64,000 nt of DNA. Origin: Streptomyces sp. GESEQ-35 (GTDB taxonomy: Bacteria > Actinomycetota > Actinomycetes > Streptomycetales > Streptomycetaceae). A program made the position numbers and the translations under genes. The notes beneath the pieces are model-generated. The model did no database searches. It was not told where the DNA came from and saw nothing but the letters and a program-made list of their open reading frames with translations. The DNA is taken from contig NZ_JAFFSX010000004.1 in assembly GCF_017948485.1 (NCBI RefSeq), forward strand, positions 408,210 through 472,209. Direction: 5' to 3'. Positions 17,954 through 26,523 of this stretch are shown here, in pieces. Numbering within the stretch: position 1 is the stretch's first letter; each line of letters begins with the position of its first letter.

Positions 17954-18757
17954 ATGAGCCGACTGCGCGTCATACCGACCTGGCGGCACGGCCAGGAGCG
18001 GCTGTACGTCTGCCTCACGGACGGGCGCAACATCGCCTGGTACGACCGTGAGGCGGCCCGGGTCAACCTGCTGGCCGACGACCACAGAGAGGGCGTACTC
18101 GAAGCCCTCGGACCCTTCCTGACCGGCCCCGTCACGGTCGGCCCGCCCCCGGTGCCGACCCCCGCGGAGCTGGCCCGGCTCTCCCTCCACCCGGACGACG
18201 ACCTGGCGCCCAACCGCCCCGGCGAGACTCTCCAGATCGCGCTGGACCGGGACCCGGGACCGGCCCACCGGCTGCGCGCCGACCCGCGCCGCCGGGCCCT
18301 GTCCGCCGAACAGGCGGTGGGGGAGGCGCTGGAGCGGCTGGACGGCGCGGGCTGGCACGCCCTGCACTCCGTCCCGCTGCCCGGCGGCGACCGCGTCCAC
18401 CACCTGGCGATCGGCCCCGGCGGCCTCTTCGCGATCCACACCGTGTACGCACGCAAGCAGCGGGCGCTGATCGCCGACCCCATGGTCACCCTGGGCCGTC
18501 GCAACCCCGACCCCTTGCTCCGCCGCGTCCGCGCCGACGCCGACCGCGCCTCCTACGCGCTGACCGCCGAGGTTCACCCGGTACTCGCGCTCTTCGCCCC
18601 GGCGGACGTCCGGATCACCGCCCCTCTCCGCGCGGTCCGCATCCTCCAGGACACAGAAATCGAGGGCCTCACCCGCCTCGGCGGCATACTCAAACCGGCA
18701 GACGTGGAGGCCCTGCACGCAATGGCACGGGACCGGCACACGTGGGAGCGAGTCTGA
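17954..18757 (+). CDS. NERD domain protein
   Basis: 267 residues. The C-terminal half has the nuclease-related domain pattern: SAEQAVGEALERLDGAGWHALHSVPLPGG, then a DRVHHLAIGPGGLFAIHTVYARKQ strand where NERD proteins carry a nuclease-like core. The N-terminal half (to about residue 110) is a separate region with a short proline-rich stretch. NERD proteins are thought to act on DNA, but no reaction is established. A next-door LigD-type gene on the opposite strand would be consistent with a DNA repair context. Confidence 0.75.
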   Translation: MSRLRVIPTWRHGQERLYVCLTDGRNIAWYDREAARVNLLADDHREGVLEALGPFLTGPVTVGPPPVPTPAELARLSLHPDDDLAPNRPGETLQIALDRDPGPAHRLRADPRRRALSAEQAVGEALERLDGAGWHALHSVPLPGGDRVHHLAIGPGGLFAIHTVYARKQRALIADPMVTLGRRNPDPLLRRVRADADRASYALTAEVHPVLALFAPADVRITAPLRAVRILQDTEIEGLTRLGGILKPADVEALHAMARDRHTWERV

Positions 18758-18783
18758 GCGGAACCGGTAAACGCGGGCGCGGC

Positions 18784-18842
18784 TGTGCGCCCCGTCAGGG
18801 GCGCGGGGAACTGCGCGACCAGCCCCCACCGGGCCCGCGGAC
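18784..18842 (+). repeat. Dispersed 3'-end repeat, copy E
   Basis: Repeat copy between the convergent NERD (ends 18757) and LigD-type (ends 18856) genes. It reads GCGCCCCGTCAGGGGCG then CGGGGAACTGCGCGACCAG and CCCCCACCGGG. The GCCCCGTCAGGGGC part is a hairpin with 5-base arms. This is the last copy I see; none was found to the right of here. Confidence 0.75.
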
Positions 18843-18855
18843 GAACGAACCGCAA

Positions 18856-19737
18856 CTACGGCAACACACCGGCGTGCGCCGGATCGAGCAACGGCGCCAT
18901 CAGATCGCCATAGTCCTGCAACCGGGGCCCGAGGTCACCCGCGGTGAAGGCCAGCCGCCCAGGCGCCCCGCACTGCTCGACCTCCTCCCACGTCACCGGC
19001 GCCGACACCAGCGGCTGGGCCCGCGCCCGCAGGGTGTAGGGCGTGGCCGTGGTCTTCCGCGCAGCGTTCTGGCTCCAGTCGACGAACACCTTCCCGGGCC
19101 GCAGGCTCTTCGTCATCCGGTGCACGACCAGCCGGGGCAACGCCCGCTCCGCCTCCATGGCGAGCTCCTTGGCGTACTCGGAGACCTGCTCGGACGACGC
19201 GGACCGGACGGCCGCCAGCAGATGCAGCCCCTTCGCCCCGGACGTCTTCGGGTGCGCCTCGATCCCGTCCGCCGCGAGCCGGTCCCGCAGCCACAGGGCG
19301 ACCTCACAGCACTCCACGACCGTCGCCGGCGCCCCCGGATCAAGGTCGAACACCAGCCGGTCCGCCTCGCCGGGCGCCCCGATCAGCCACTGCGGGGTGT
19401 GGAACTCGGTGACCAGATTGGCGGCCCACATCAGACTCGCCAGATCCTGCACGAACACCATCCGGGCCGGCCCCTCCACCCTGGGCACCTCGGCGGTGGT
19501 GACCCACTCGGGGGTGCCCGGCGGGACGTTCTTGGTGAAGAACACCTGCCCGTCGGGCCCGTCCGGATACCGCAGGAACGACACGGGCCGGTCGCGCAGA
19601 TGCGGCAGCAGTACGTCGGCGATGGTCGCGTAGTAGTGCAGTACCTCGCCCTTGGTGAACCCGGCGGCCGGATACAGCACCTTCTCAAGATTGCTGAGCG
19701 CGACGCGCCGCCCTTCCACCTCGGTGATGGGTGCCAT
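18856..19737 (-). CDS. LigD-type DNA polymerase/primase domain protein
   Basis: 293 residues covering the archaeo-eukaryotic-primase-type polymerase domain of bacterial LigD. Markers are LSNLEKVLYPAAGFTKGEVLHYY at the N-terminus, FDLDPGAPA holding the two catalytic aspartates, and SGAKGLHLLAAV. In Streptomyces and mycobacteria such stand-alone domains work with Ku and a separate ligase in non-homologous end joining, adding nucleotides at breaks. No Ku or ligase gene is in the window. Full length for a single polymerase domain, with no ligase or nuclease part. Confidence 0.88.
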   Translation of the reverse strand: MAPITEVEGRRVALSNLEKVLYPAAGFTKGEVLHYYATIADVLLPHLRDRPVSFLRYPDGPDGQVFFTKNVPPGTPEWVTTAEVPRVEGPARMVFVQDLASLMWAANLVTEFHTPQWLIGAPGEADRLVFDLDPGAPATVVECCEVALWLRDRLAADGIEAHPKTSGAKGLHLLAAVRSASSEQVSEYAKELAMEAERALPRLVVHRMTKSLRPGKVFVDWSQNAARKTTATPYTLRARAQPLVSAPVTWEEVEQCGAPGRLAFTAGDLGPRLQDYGDLMAPLLDPAHAGVLP

Positions 19738-19763
19738 ACGACGAGTCTCTCTGCTGGCAACCC

Positions 19764-21536
19764 CTACGGCATCCTGCGCAGCGCCAGCACCGCGTTGTGC
19801 CCCCCGAACCCGAACGAATTGCTCAGCACCAGATCCCCGTCCTGAGGCAGCTCCCGCGGCGCACCCCGTACGAGATCAAGTCCGACCGCGTCGTCCACCT
19901 CGGCGCACCCCACCGTCGGCGGGACCACCCCGTGATGCAGCGTGAGCGCGGCGGCCACGGCCTCGACCCCGCCCGCGGCGCCCTGGAGATGCCCGAGGTG
20001 CCCCTTCAGGGCGGTGACCGGCACGGACCGCCGACCCAGCACGGCGTCCAGCGCGCCCGCCTCGGCGAGGTCCCCGTCCACCGTGGCGGTCGCGTGCGCG
20101 TTCACGTGCACGATGTCGACGACATGGCCGCCCGCGTCCCGCACCGCCCGCCGCAGCGCCAGCGCGACGCCGCCCCCGGACGGGTCGGGCGCGGCCATGT
20201 GGTGGGCGTCGGCGGACAGCCCCCACCCGGCTGCCTCGCAGTAGATCCGCGCCCCACGGGCCCGGGCGTGCTCCTCGGACTCCAGGACGAGCAGCCCCGC
20301 CCCCTCGCCGTTCACGAACCCGTCCCGGTCCTTGGCGAACGGCCGCGACGGCGACCCGTCGGACAGGTCCCCCGAGGCCAGCGCCCGCATCGCGGCGAAG
20401 GACGCCATGATCGCCGGCGTGACGACCGCTTCGGCGCCGCCCGCGAGGGCGAGGTCGACGCGGCCGTACCGTATGCGGTCGATCGCCTGTCCGATCGCCT
20501 CGGTCCCGGACGCGCACGCGCTGGTCACGGTGCGGGCCTCGCCGGTGATGTGCAGATCGAGGGAGACCTGGGAGGCGGCCTGCGAGGGCACGGTCATCGG
20601 TGTGGTGAGCGGCGAGACCGCGCGCGGCCCCTTGTCCCGCAGTTTCCGGTCGCCGCCGACGAGCACGGAGGCGTCGCCGAGGATGGCGCCGAGGCTCACC
20701 CCGACCCGCTCGGGATCGAGCCCGCTCTGACGGGTGCCGCCCTCGGTGAACCCGGCGTCCGCCCACGCCTCCCGCGCGGCCAGCACCGCGAACTGCGCGG
20801 CCCGGTTCATCCGCCGCGCCGCCGGCCGGGGCAGCAAGCCGGCCGGATCCACCGGCACCGTCCCGGCGACCCGCACCGGCAGCTCCGCGAACTCCTCGCC
20901 GTCCAGCTCCCGTATCCCGTGCCGCCCGTCGAGCAGCCCCCGCCACAGCTCGCCCACCCCGACCCCGAGCGGTGTGACCGCCCCGAGCCCGGTGACGACG
21001 ACACGTCGCGGCACGGGGACGGACGCCTGCGCCGCCGGCCGCGGGTGATGCCGTACGACGTTCCCCGCACGGTCGGCCTCCCCGGCCCACTGCCGCACCT
21101 CGGCGTCGGACGCGGTCCCGCCCGTGGCCGCGTCGAGATCCCGGTGCCAGACACCCCAGCGCCGTACGTACGTCACCTCGGCCGCCCGCGGATCGACGGC
21201 CCGCAGTGAGCTCACCCGGTCGCCGTCCCGGAACTCGACGGTGTCGAGCCGCGGCGAGGACAGACTGGGCACCGCGTCGACGTCCATGCGCCGGCAGGCG
21301 ACGGTCACCCGCCGGTCACGGCCGAGGACTTCGTCGTGGTCCGTGCCGCCGAGCGGTGGCCGCAGCGCCAGCCGGATCGTCTCCGGCGACTCGGGCAGCG
21401 TGTGCAGCACGACGTACCACCGCTGCTCGTCCGCGTCCCGTGGGGAGAGGGCGACGAGGTCGCCGGGGATGACCTCGGCGGCGGTAACTGTGTGGGGATC
21501 GATGGGGACTTCCGACGTCCCGGGCGAATGGGACAT
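19764..21536 (-). CDS. Beta-ketoacyl synthase with unusual N-terminal domain
   Basis: 590 residues from ATG 21536. Residues from about 185 to the end are a FabF-type condensing enzyme. The catalytic triad is complete: Cys in TSACASGTEA (near 341), His in VNAHATATVDGD and His in KGHLGHLQGAAGG. It joins an acyl chain to a malonyl unit carried on an acyl carrier protein. The first about 180 residues are not part of the condensing fold; they contain PGDLVALSPRDADEQRWYVVLH, RVTVACRRMDVD and LDTVEFRDGDRVSSLR, suggesting a beta-rich module. No acyl carrier protein or other fatty-acid gene is adjacent, so the partner is unknown. Confidence 0.85.
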   Translation of the reverse strand: MSHSPGTSEVPIDPHTVTAAEVIPGDLVALSPRDADEQRWYVVLHTLPESPETIRLALRPPLGGTDHDEVLGRDRRVTVACRRMDVDAVPSLSSPRLDTVEFRDGDRVSSLRAVDPRAAEVTYVRRWGVWHRDLDAATGGTASDAEVRQWAGEADRAGNVVRHHPRPAAQASVPVPRRVVVTGLGAVTPLGVGVGELWRGLLDGRHGIRELDGEEFAELPVRVAGTVPVDPAGLLPRPAARRMNRAAQFAVLAAREAWADAGFTEGGTRQSGLDPERVGVSLGAILGDASVLVGGDRKLRDKGPRAVSPLTTPMTVPSQAASQVSLDLHITGEARTVTSACASGTEAIGQAIDRIRYGRVDLALAGGAEAVVTPAIMASFAAMRALASGDLSDGSPSRPFAKDRDGFVNGEGAGLLVLESEEHARARGARIYCEAAGWGLSADAHHMAAPDPSGGGVALALRRAVRDAGGHVVDIVHVNAHATATVDGDLAEAGALDAVLGRRSVPVTALKGHLGHLQGAAGGVEAVAAALTLHHGVVPPTVGCAEVDDAVGLDLVRGAPRELPQDGDLVLSNSFGFGGHNAVLALRRMP

Positions 21537-21964
21537 ATGGGTACACGCTCCGTTGGTCCGAACTGTCTTGCTCCGAGCCGTCCCGAGTGAACTGGATGCA
21601 TGTCTGAAATGCCATGGTTGAAAGGGGAACTTGCCCCGTTTCTTACGTCTTGCAAACGTGACTCCGGGTCGGGTTTTCCTCAACTCGCCGCGAAATCACC
21701 TGGGTTGTTCGCCGCGACTTATGCCGATCTGTGTGGAACGTCACAACCGCTAACGATCACCGGCCGTGTTCCAGGCCCGCCCGGTCCCCCGAATGCCTCA
21801 GTCGAGGTAACCCGCTCACTCCGGTGGCCGTTTGAGGGCAGTACTCCCCTTGAATCAAGGAGCTCTCATGACATCCGTGCCGGCGGTGATCCCACCCTTT
21901 GGGGCGCTGCCGAACCGGGTGTTGCGCAGAGCTGCTGACCGGCCGACGAACCACCGAGAGCCCC
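21537..21964. other. Divergent intergenic region with possible leader ORF
   Basis: This 428-base region lies between the condensing-enzyme gene (leftward) and the glycan operon (rightward). It contains a well placed ribosome site, AAGGAG, before an ATG at 21868 that opens a frame different from the GT2 gene and overlapping its start. No recognisable product is encoded, so it may be a leader that couples translation to GT2 or a chance match. Otherwise the region is less GC-rich than coding DNA, as expected for promoters. Confidence 0.4.
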
Positions 21965-22936
21965 ATGAAACTCACCTCCGTGGTCATCAGCCACAACGTC
22001 GCCGCCTATCTCCCCGACTGCCTGGGCTCGCTGCGCAGGAACACCGCCCCGGACATCGAGTACGTCTTCGTCGACGACCGCTCCACCGACGGCTCCCGCG
22101 CCCTGCTGGAGCAGGCCGTCGCCCGCCTTCCCAACAGCCGGCTCATCGTCCACCCGGAGAACCGGGGCGCCTCCGCCGCCCGCAACACCGGGATCGACGT
22201 GGCACGCGGCGAGTACGTCACCTTCCTCGACGGCGACGACTGGCTGGCGCCCGGCTACTACCCGCGGCTCGCCGAGGCCTGCACCCGGCTCGCCGTCGAC
22301 TTCGTCCGCGTCGACCATCTGCGCGCCCAGGGCAGGAAGCGCACGTTGCAAAGGGCGCCCGAGAGCAGGCGCGGGGTGCCGATCCCGTCCGTCGAGGGCA
22401 TCGGCGAGGAGAACCGGGAGACCATGGCCGACTACGTCAACGCGTGGTCGGGCGGCTTCCGTAGCGGGCTGCGGGACAGCGGGCTGCTGTACTTCGACAC
22501 CTCGCTGCGGACCTGCGAGGACCGGCTGTGGAACTGGCGGCTGCATCTGCACACCCGGTCGTTCGCGGTGGTGGGCCTCGCCGGTCTCTTCTACCGCAGG
22601 GACGTCGGCGGCTCCCTCACCAGCGTCGGTGACGACCGGCAGCTCGACTTCCTCCCGGCCTCGCAGCGGATCATCGAGGAGGCCGTCACCCACTGCACGG
22701 TCCGCAGGGTGCACCGCAAGGCCGTACGGACCCTGCTCGGTCTGACGCACTTCCACCTCAAGCGGACCGACCGGCTCGACAAGCGGGTGGCCAGACAGTT
22801 CCCCGGGCGGTACCGGGCCCTGGCCGCGTCCCTGCCGCAGGACCTGCTGGGCGAGGTCCTCGACGCCATGGACGAACAGCGCCGATCCGACCTGACCGCC
22901 CTCTACCGTCCGAGGAAGACCGCGTGCCCCCGATGA
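21965..22936 (+). CDS. Family 2 glycosyltransferase
   Basis: 323 residues from ATG 21965. A GT-A fold is clear: VVISHNVAAYLPDCLGSL at the N-terminus, FVDDRSTDGS, then PENRGASAARNTGIDVARGEYVTFLDGDDW with the metal-binding DxD. It transfers a sugar from a nucleotide sugar to a growing surface polymer or lipid. No membrane segment is visible. The C-terminus (about residues 210-323) is helical and basic. Its last bases overlap the polysialyltransferase-like gene, the first of two couplings in a three-gene operon. Confidence 0.88.
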   Translation: MKLTSVVISHNVAAYLPDCLGSLRRNTAPDIEYVFVDDRSTDGSRALLEQAVARLPNSRLIVHPENRGASAARNTGIDVARGEYVTFLDGDDWLAPGYYPRLAEACTRLAVDFVRVDHLRAQGRKRTLQRAPESRRGVPIPSVEGIGEENRETMADYVNAWSGGFRSGLRDSGLLYFDTSLRTCEDRLWNWRLHLHTRSFAVVGLAGLFYRRDVGGSLTSVGDDRQLDFLPASQRIIEEAVTHCTVRRVHRKAVRTLLGLTHFHLKRTDRLDKRVARQFPGRYRALAASLPQDLLGEVLDAMDEQRRSDLTALYRPRKTACPR

Positions 22937-24324
22937 ACGTCCCCGTTCCCACGGAGCCCCGTGATCCCGTCCCGGTCCAGCTCGTCGAAGCCTCCACGCT
23001 CTACGGCCTCGCCACCGTCTGCTCGGCCGTCGCACAGGGCCTGCTGCCGCTCGCGGAGGGCGGCCGGCGGCTCCTGGTGACGTCCACCAACACCAACGTC
23101 CCCGAGGCCCAGCCCCCGTGGCAGGAACTGCCCGGCTTCGCTCACCTGACGACGTACTTCGACGCGGTCGTCTCCTGGAACGACACGATCTTCCCCAACC
23201 ACCCCTCGGTCTGGTCGCCCCGCCCCGAGGACCGCCAGCTGTTCGAGCAGGCGCTGCGCCGCTCCTGGGGAATCGCCCCTGACGCCCCCGTCGAGCTGGT
23301 CGCCGAGTCGGTCCAGGCCCCGCCCTCGCTCACCCTGGCCCGCGTCTTCGCCGACGCGACCCTGCACGTCTACGCCGACGGCCTGATGAGCTACGGACCC
23401 CTGCGCACCCGCCTGGAACAACAGATCCTGCGCCGCGTCGGCCGGTTCGTCTACCCGGCACTCGTCCCCGGTCTGCGCCCGCACCTGCTCGACGAGTGGC
23501 CCGGCGCCGAGCACCACCCGCTGCCCCCGGACGCCCTGCGCCGCACGCTCGCCGTCCTGACCGACGCGGCCAAGGACGAACTGGAGGCGGTCCGTGAACT
23601 GCCCCGGGGCGGCGCCCTGTTGCTGGGTCAGTACCTGGCCGAGGCGGGCATCCTCAGCGCCGCCGAGGAGGACGCCCTGCACGCGGACATGGTGCGCGAG
23701 GCGGTAAGGGGCGGTGCCGAGGCCATCCTCTTCAAGCCCCATCCCAGCGCACCCCGCCGGCACGCCGAGGCCCTCCGCAGGGAAGCCGCACGCGCCGGCG
23801 TCACCCTGCACGTCGTCGACCTCCCGGTCCTCGCCGAGGTGCTCTACGAACGCCTGCGCCCGGATGTCGTCCTCGGCTGCTTCTCCACCGCCCTGTTCAC
23901 CGCCAACACCGTGTACGGGATCCCCGCCGTGCGCATCGGCACGGAGCTGATCCTGCGCCGCCTCAAACCGTACGAGAACAGCAATCGCATCCCGCTGGTG
24001 ATCGCCGACAGCGTGCTGCCCGGGCCCGGAGCCGTCGAGGCAGGGGCCGAGGTGCAGCGGCTGGTCGCCACCGTCGCGTTCTGCATGCAGCCCATCGCCT
24101 ACGCCCATCTGCGCCCCACCGCCGAGGAGCTGCTGTCCGCCGGGCACGCCGGGGCCGTCGCCGGCCGGTACATGGGGCTGCTCCGGCTGACCAGACTGCA
24201 CCTGCCGGGCCGGCTCCCGGCGCCGTGGCTGCTGCTGCCGCTGGCGAGGACACCGTTCATCCGCCGGCATCGCGCGACGCTCGCCCGGGCGGCGCGCAGC
24301 GCGCGCGGGGCGGTGGGCCGGTGA
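22924..24324 (+). CDS. Polysialyltransferase-family protein
   Basis: 466 residues from GTG 22924 (GAGGA upstream); an ATG at 22933 forms a 4-base overlap with the previous stop and is the alternative start. The pattern matches the alpha-2,8-polysialyltransferase (POLYST) family: VEASTLYGLATVCSA near the start, a central ILFKPHPSAPRRHAEAL and a GCFSTALFTANTVYGIPAVRIG stretch, where the family has its HP and S-T motifs. The family transfers sialic acid or the related Kdn; some Streptomyces walls contain Kdn polymers. The donor here is not known. Stop overlaps the next gene as GTGA. Confidence 0.78.
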   Translation: MPPMNVPVPTEPRDPVPVQLVEASTLYGLATVCSAVAQGLLPLAEGGRRLLVTSTNTNVPEAQPPWQELPGFAHLTTYFDAVVSWNDTIFPNHPSVWSPRPEDRQLFEQALRRSWGIAPDAPVELVAESVQAPPSLTLARVFADATLHVYADGLMSYGPLRTRLEQQILRRVGRFVYPALVPGLRPHLLDEWPGAEHHPLPPDALRRTLAVLTDAAKDELEAVRELPRGGALLLGQYLAEAGILSAAEEDALHADMVREAVRGGAEAILFKPHPSAPRRHAEALRREAARAGVTLHVVDLPVLAEVLYERLRPDVVLGCFSTALFTANTVYGIPAVRIGTELILRRLKPYENSNRIPLVIADSVLPGPGAVEAGAEVQRLVATVAFCMQPIAYAHLRPTAEELLSAGHAGAVAGRYMGLLRLTRLHLPGRLPAPWLLLPLARTPFIRRHRATLARAARSARGAVGR

Positions 24325-26396
24325 CCGCCCGCCGGGAAGGGGTGGAGGAGTCGCGGGGTGGCGGGCCGGTGACCGCTGGTCAGGAAGGGTTTCGGGAAGC
24401 GCGGGACGGCGGGCCGGTGACTGCGGTTGCGCCCCGTATCGGCGGGCAGGGATCGCCGCGGCGTCCCGCCCCGTCCACCGCACCGCCGCGGACGGGGCGG
24501 CGACGGCCCACCGCGGGCCGATTCGCCGTCGAACTCGTCCTCGGGACGGGCATCGCGCTCTCGGTGAGCCTCGGTATCCAGTACGCCGTTCCGAGGCTTC
24601 CGCTGCCCGAGCCGTCCCTGCTGCCGACCGTCCTGACCACGGCGAGCACGGCGGCAGTGGTGGCGCTCCTCGTGCTGTCGGCGCTGTGGTCCGGGCGGGG
24701 CGGCATGGCCGTACGCGGGCTCGTCCACTGGTCCGGCTATGCGCTGGTCGCCGCGCTGCCCACCCTCCTCGTCGCCGTCCCGCTGCACGGCACCCGCTGG
24801 TTCCTCGGCGGGCTCGCCTCGGACAACCAGTTCCGCGTCGAGTACCTCACGCGCTTCACCGACTCGCCCGCCCTGGCCGACTTCGCCTACCGGGATCTGC
24901 CGCCGCTGTACCCGCCCGGCTGGTTCTGGACCGGCGGCCGGATCGCCGCGCAGCTGGGCTGGGACTCGTGGGCCGCCTTCAAGCCGCTGTCCATCACCTC
25001 GGCCGCGCTCGCCGCCGCGGTGGCGCTGGCGCTGTGGCGGCTGCTGGTCCCGTCACGGATCGCCGTGGCACTGGCGGCGGCGACCGCGATGGCCGCCTTC
25101 GTCGAGCCGTCCCTCGGCGTCCGCGAGCCGTACGCCTGGCTGGTCGGCTCCGCCCTGGTGCCGCTCACGGTGATCGCGCTGAAGCTGCTGCGGGAGCCCG
25201 CCGTCCGCCCGTGGCCGCTGCTGGCGTTCGGCGTCGCGGTGGGCGCGGCCGTGCTGACGTACACGATGCTCGCCGCCTTCTGGGTGTGCACGCTCACCGC
25301 GATGGTGGTGGTCCTGCTGCTGCGCAGTCCGCGGCGTTGGCGCACTCTGCCGGCGCGGGTCGCGCTGGCGGGGATCGCGGCGGCACCGTCGGCGGCCGTG
25401 GTCCTGCTGCCGTACGAACTGGCCGCACACGCCGCCGGCGGGTCGCCGTCGACGACGGCGCTGAAGTTCCTCCCGTACCAGCAGCTGACGTATCTGCTGC
25501 CGATGACGGAGATCGGGCCGGGCGGACTGCTGTGCCTGGCCGGGACCGTCTGGCTGGTCGTCCGCTGCCGGACCCAGCCCGTGGCCGCGGGCCTGCTCGC
25601 GCTGGTCGCCGGATGCTACGCCTGGTGCGTGCTGTCGCAGCTGGCCATCCTGGCCGGCACCACGCTCCTTTCCTTCCGCGTCCACCCGGTACTGCTCGTC
25701 GCGCTGTACTGCGCCGGCGTCCTCGCCCTGTGGGACCTGGTGCGGACGGTGCGCAACCGCCGCCCCGCGCACGCCCGGACGGTCACCCTGACCGTTGCCG
25801 CCGTCGCGGCGGTCTTCGCCGTCGCCGCCGCCCAGAACGCGCAGAGCGCGCTGGGCCGGGAGGTCGACCTCGCCTACCGCCAGAGCTACCCCCTGGACAA
25901 CGGCACCGCCCCCTCCCGCACGGCGCGCGTGAAGCACCCCGGCACCGAGGACCTGTGGATCCGCCCCCTGGTCCGTGCGATCGCCCGCGGCACCGGCAAG
26001 CGGCCGAGCGACCTGACCCTCCTGACGGACCATCACCGGCTGCTGTCCGTCGAGCCCTACTGGACGTACCTCGCCATGACGCCCGGCTACTCCAACCCCC
26101 AGGCGCTGCACGAGAAACGCAACCGGGAGGTACGGCACTGGCTCGCCGCCCGGGACGCGGACGACTTCGCGCGACGGCTGGACTCAGGGCCCTTTCCGGC
26201 GCCGGACGTGTTCGTCCTGCGGCAGACCGACACCGGCTACGGCCTCTTCCTGCATCGCCACAACTTCCCCCGCGTCCCGGTGACCCGGTCCGCGCAGGTC
26301 GTCTTCCCGGTGGAGTTCTTCCCGCCGGAGCGCTTCCTGCGCCAGGACGTCGGGCCGTACACCGTCATCACGCGGTACGGCGCCTGGTCCGGGTGA
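24321..26396 (+). CDS. AftA-like membrane arabinofuranosyltransferase
   Basis: 691 residues from GTG 24321. After an N-terminal Arg/Pro-rich region there are about ten to twelve membrane segments, then a soluble C-terminal domain. The first periplasmic loop reads GGLASDNQFRVEYLTRF, then LPPLYPPGWFW, which is the acceptor/donor loop pattern of actinobacterial galactan arabinofuranosyltransferase AftA, a GT-C enzyme using decaprenyl-phosphoryl-arabinose. Streptomyces lack mycolic-acid arabinogalactan, so its product must be a different surface glycan. A 48-base tandem repeat encodes the first residues, giving three possible GTG starts (24321, 24369, 24417). Confidence 0.78.
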   Translation: MTARREGVEESRGGGPVTAGQEGFREARDGGPVTAVAPRIGGQGSPRRPAPSTAPPRTGRRRPTAGRFAVELVLGTGIALSVSLGIQYAVPRLPLPEPSLLPTVLTTASTAAVVALLVLSALWSGRGGMAVRGLVHWSGYALVAALPTLLVAVPLHGTRWFLGGLASDNQFRVEYLTRFTDSPALADFAYRDLPPLYPPGWFWTGGRIAAQLGWDSWAAFKPLSITSAALAAAVALALWRLLVPSRIAVALAAATAMAAFVEPSLGVREPYAWLVGSALVPLTVIALKLLREPAVRPWPLLAFGVAVGAAVLTYTMLAAFWVCTLTAMVVVLLLRSPRRWRTLPARVALAGIAAAPSAAVVLLPYELAAHAAGGSPSTTALKFLPYQQLTYLLPMTEIGPGGLLCLAGTVWLVVRCRTQPVAAGLLALVAGCYAWCVLSQLAILAGTTLLSFRVHPVLLVALYCAGVLALWDLVRTVRNRRPAHARTVTLTVAAVAAVFAVAAAQNAQSALGREVDLAYRQSYPLDNGTAPSRTARVKHPGTEDLWIRPLVRAIARGTGKRPSDLTLLTDHHRLLSVEPYWTYLAMTPGYSNPQALHEKRNREVRHWLAARDADDFARRLDSGPFPAPDVFVLRQTDTGYGLFLHRHNFPRVPVTRSAQVVFPVEFFPPERFLRQDVGPYTVITRYGAWSG

Positions 26397-26523
26397 TCGA
26401 GGGGCCTCGCCGTGCAGGGCCAAGCTGTTAAAGAAGCGTCAAGGGCCGGTAGGGTTCGCTGCGGTGTGCCGGGAAGTCTGGTCGGCGAGTACAGGAGCAG
26501 TCCGTCTTCCGATCGGTGGCACA

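Noticed and set aside
21600..21938. Plus-strand frame of 112 codons in the divergent promoter region
   Set aside because: No ribosome site, no protein pattern and composition of non-coding DNA.
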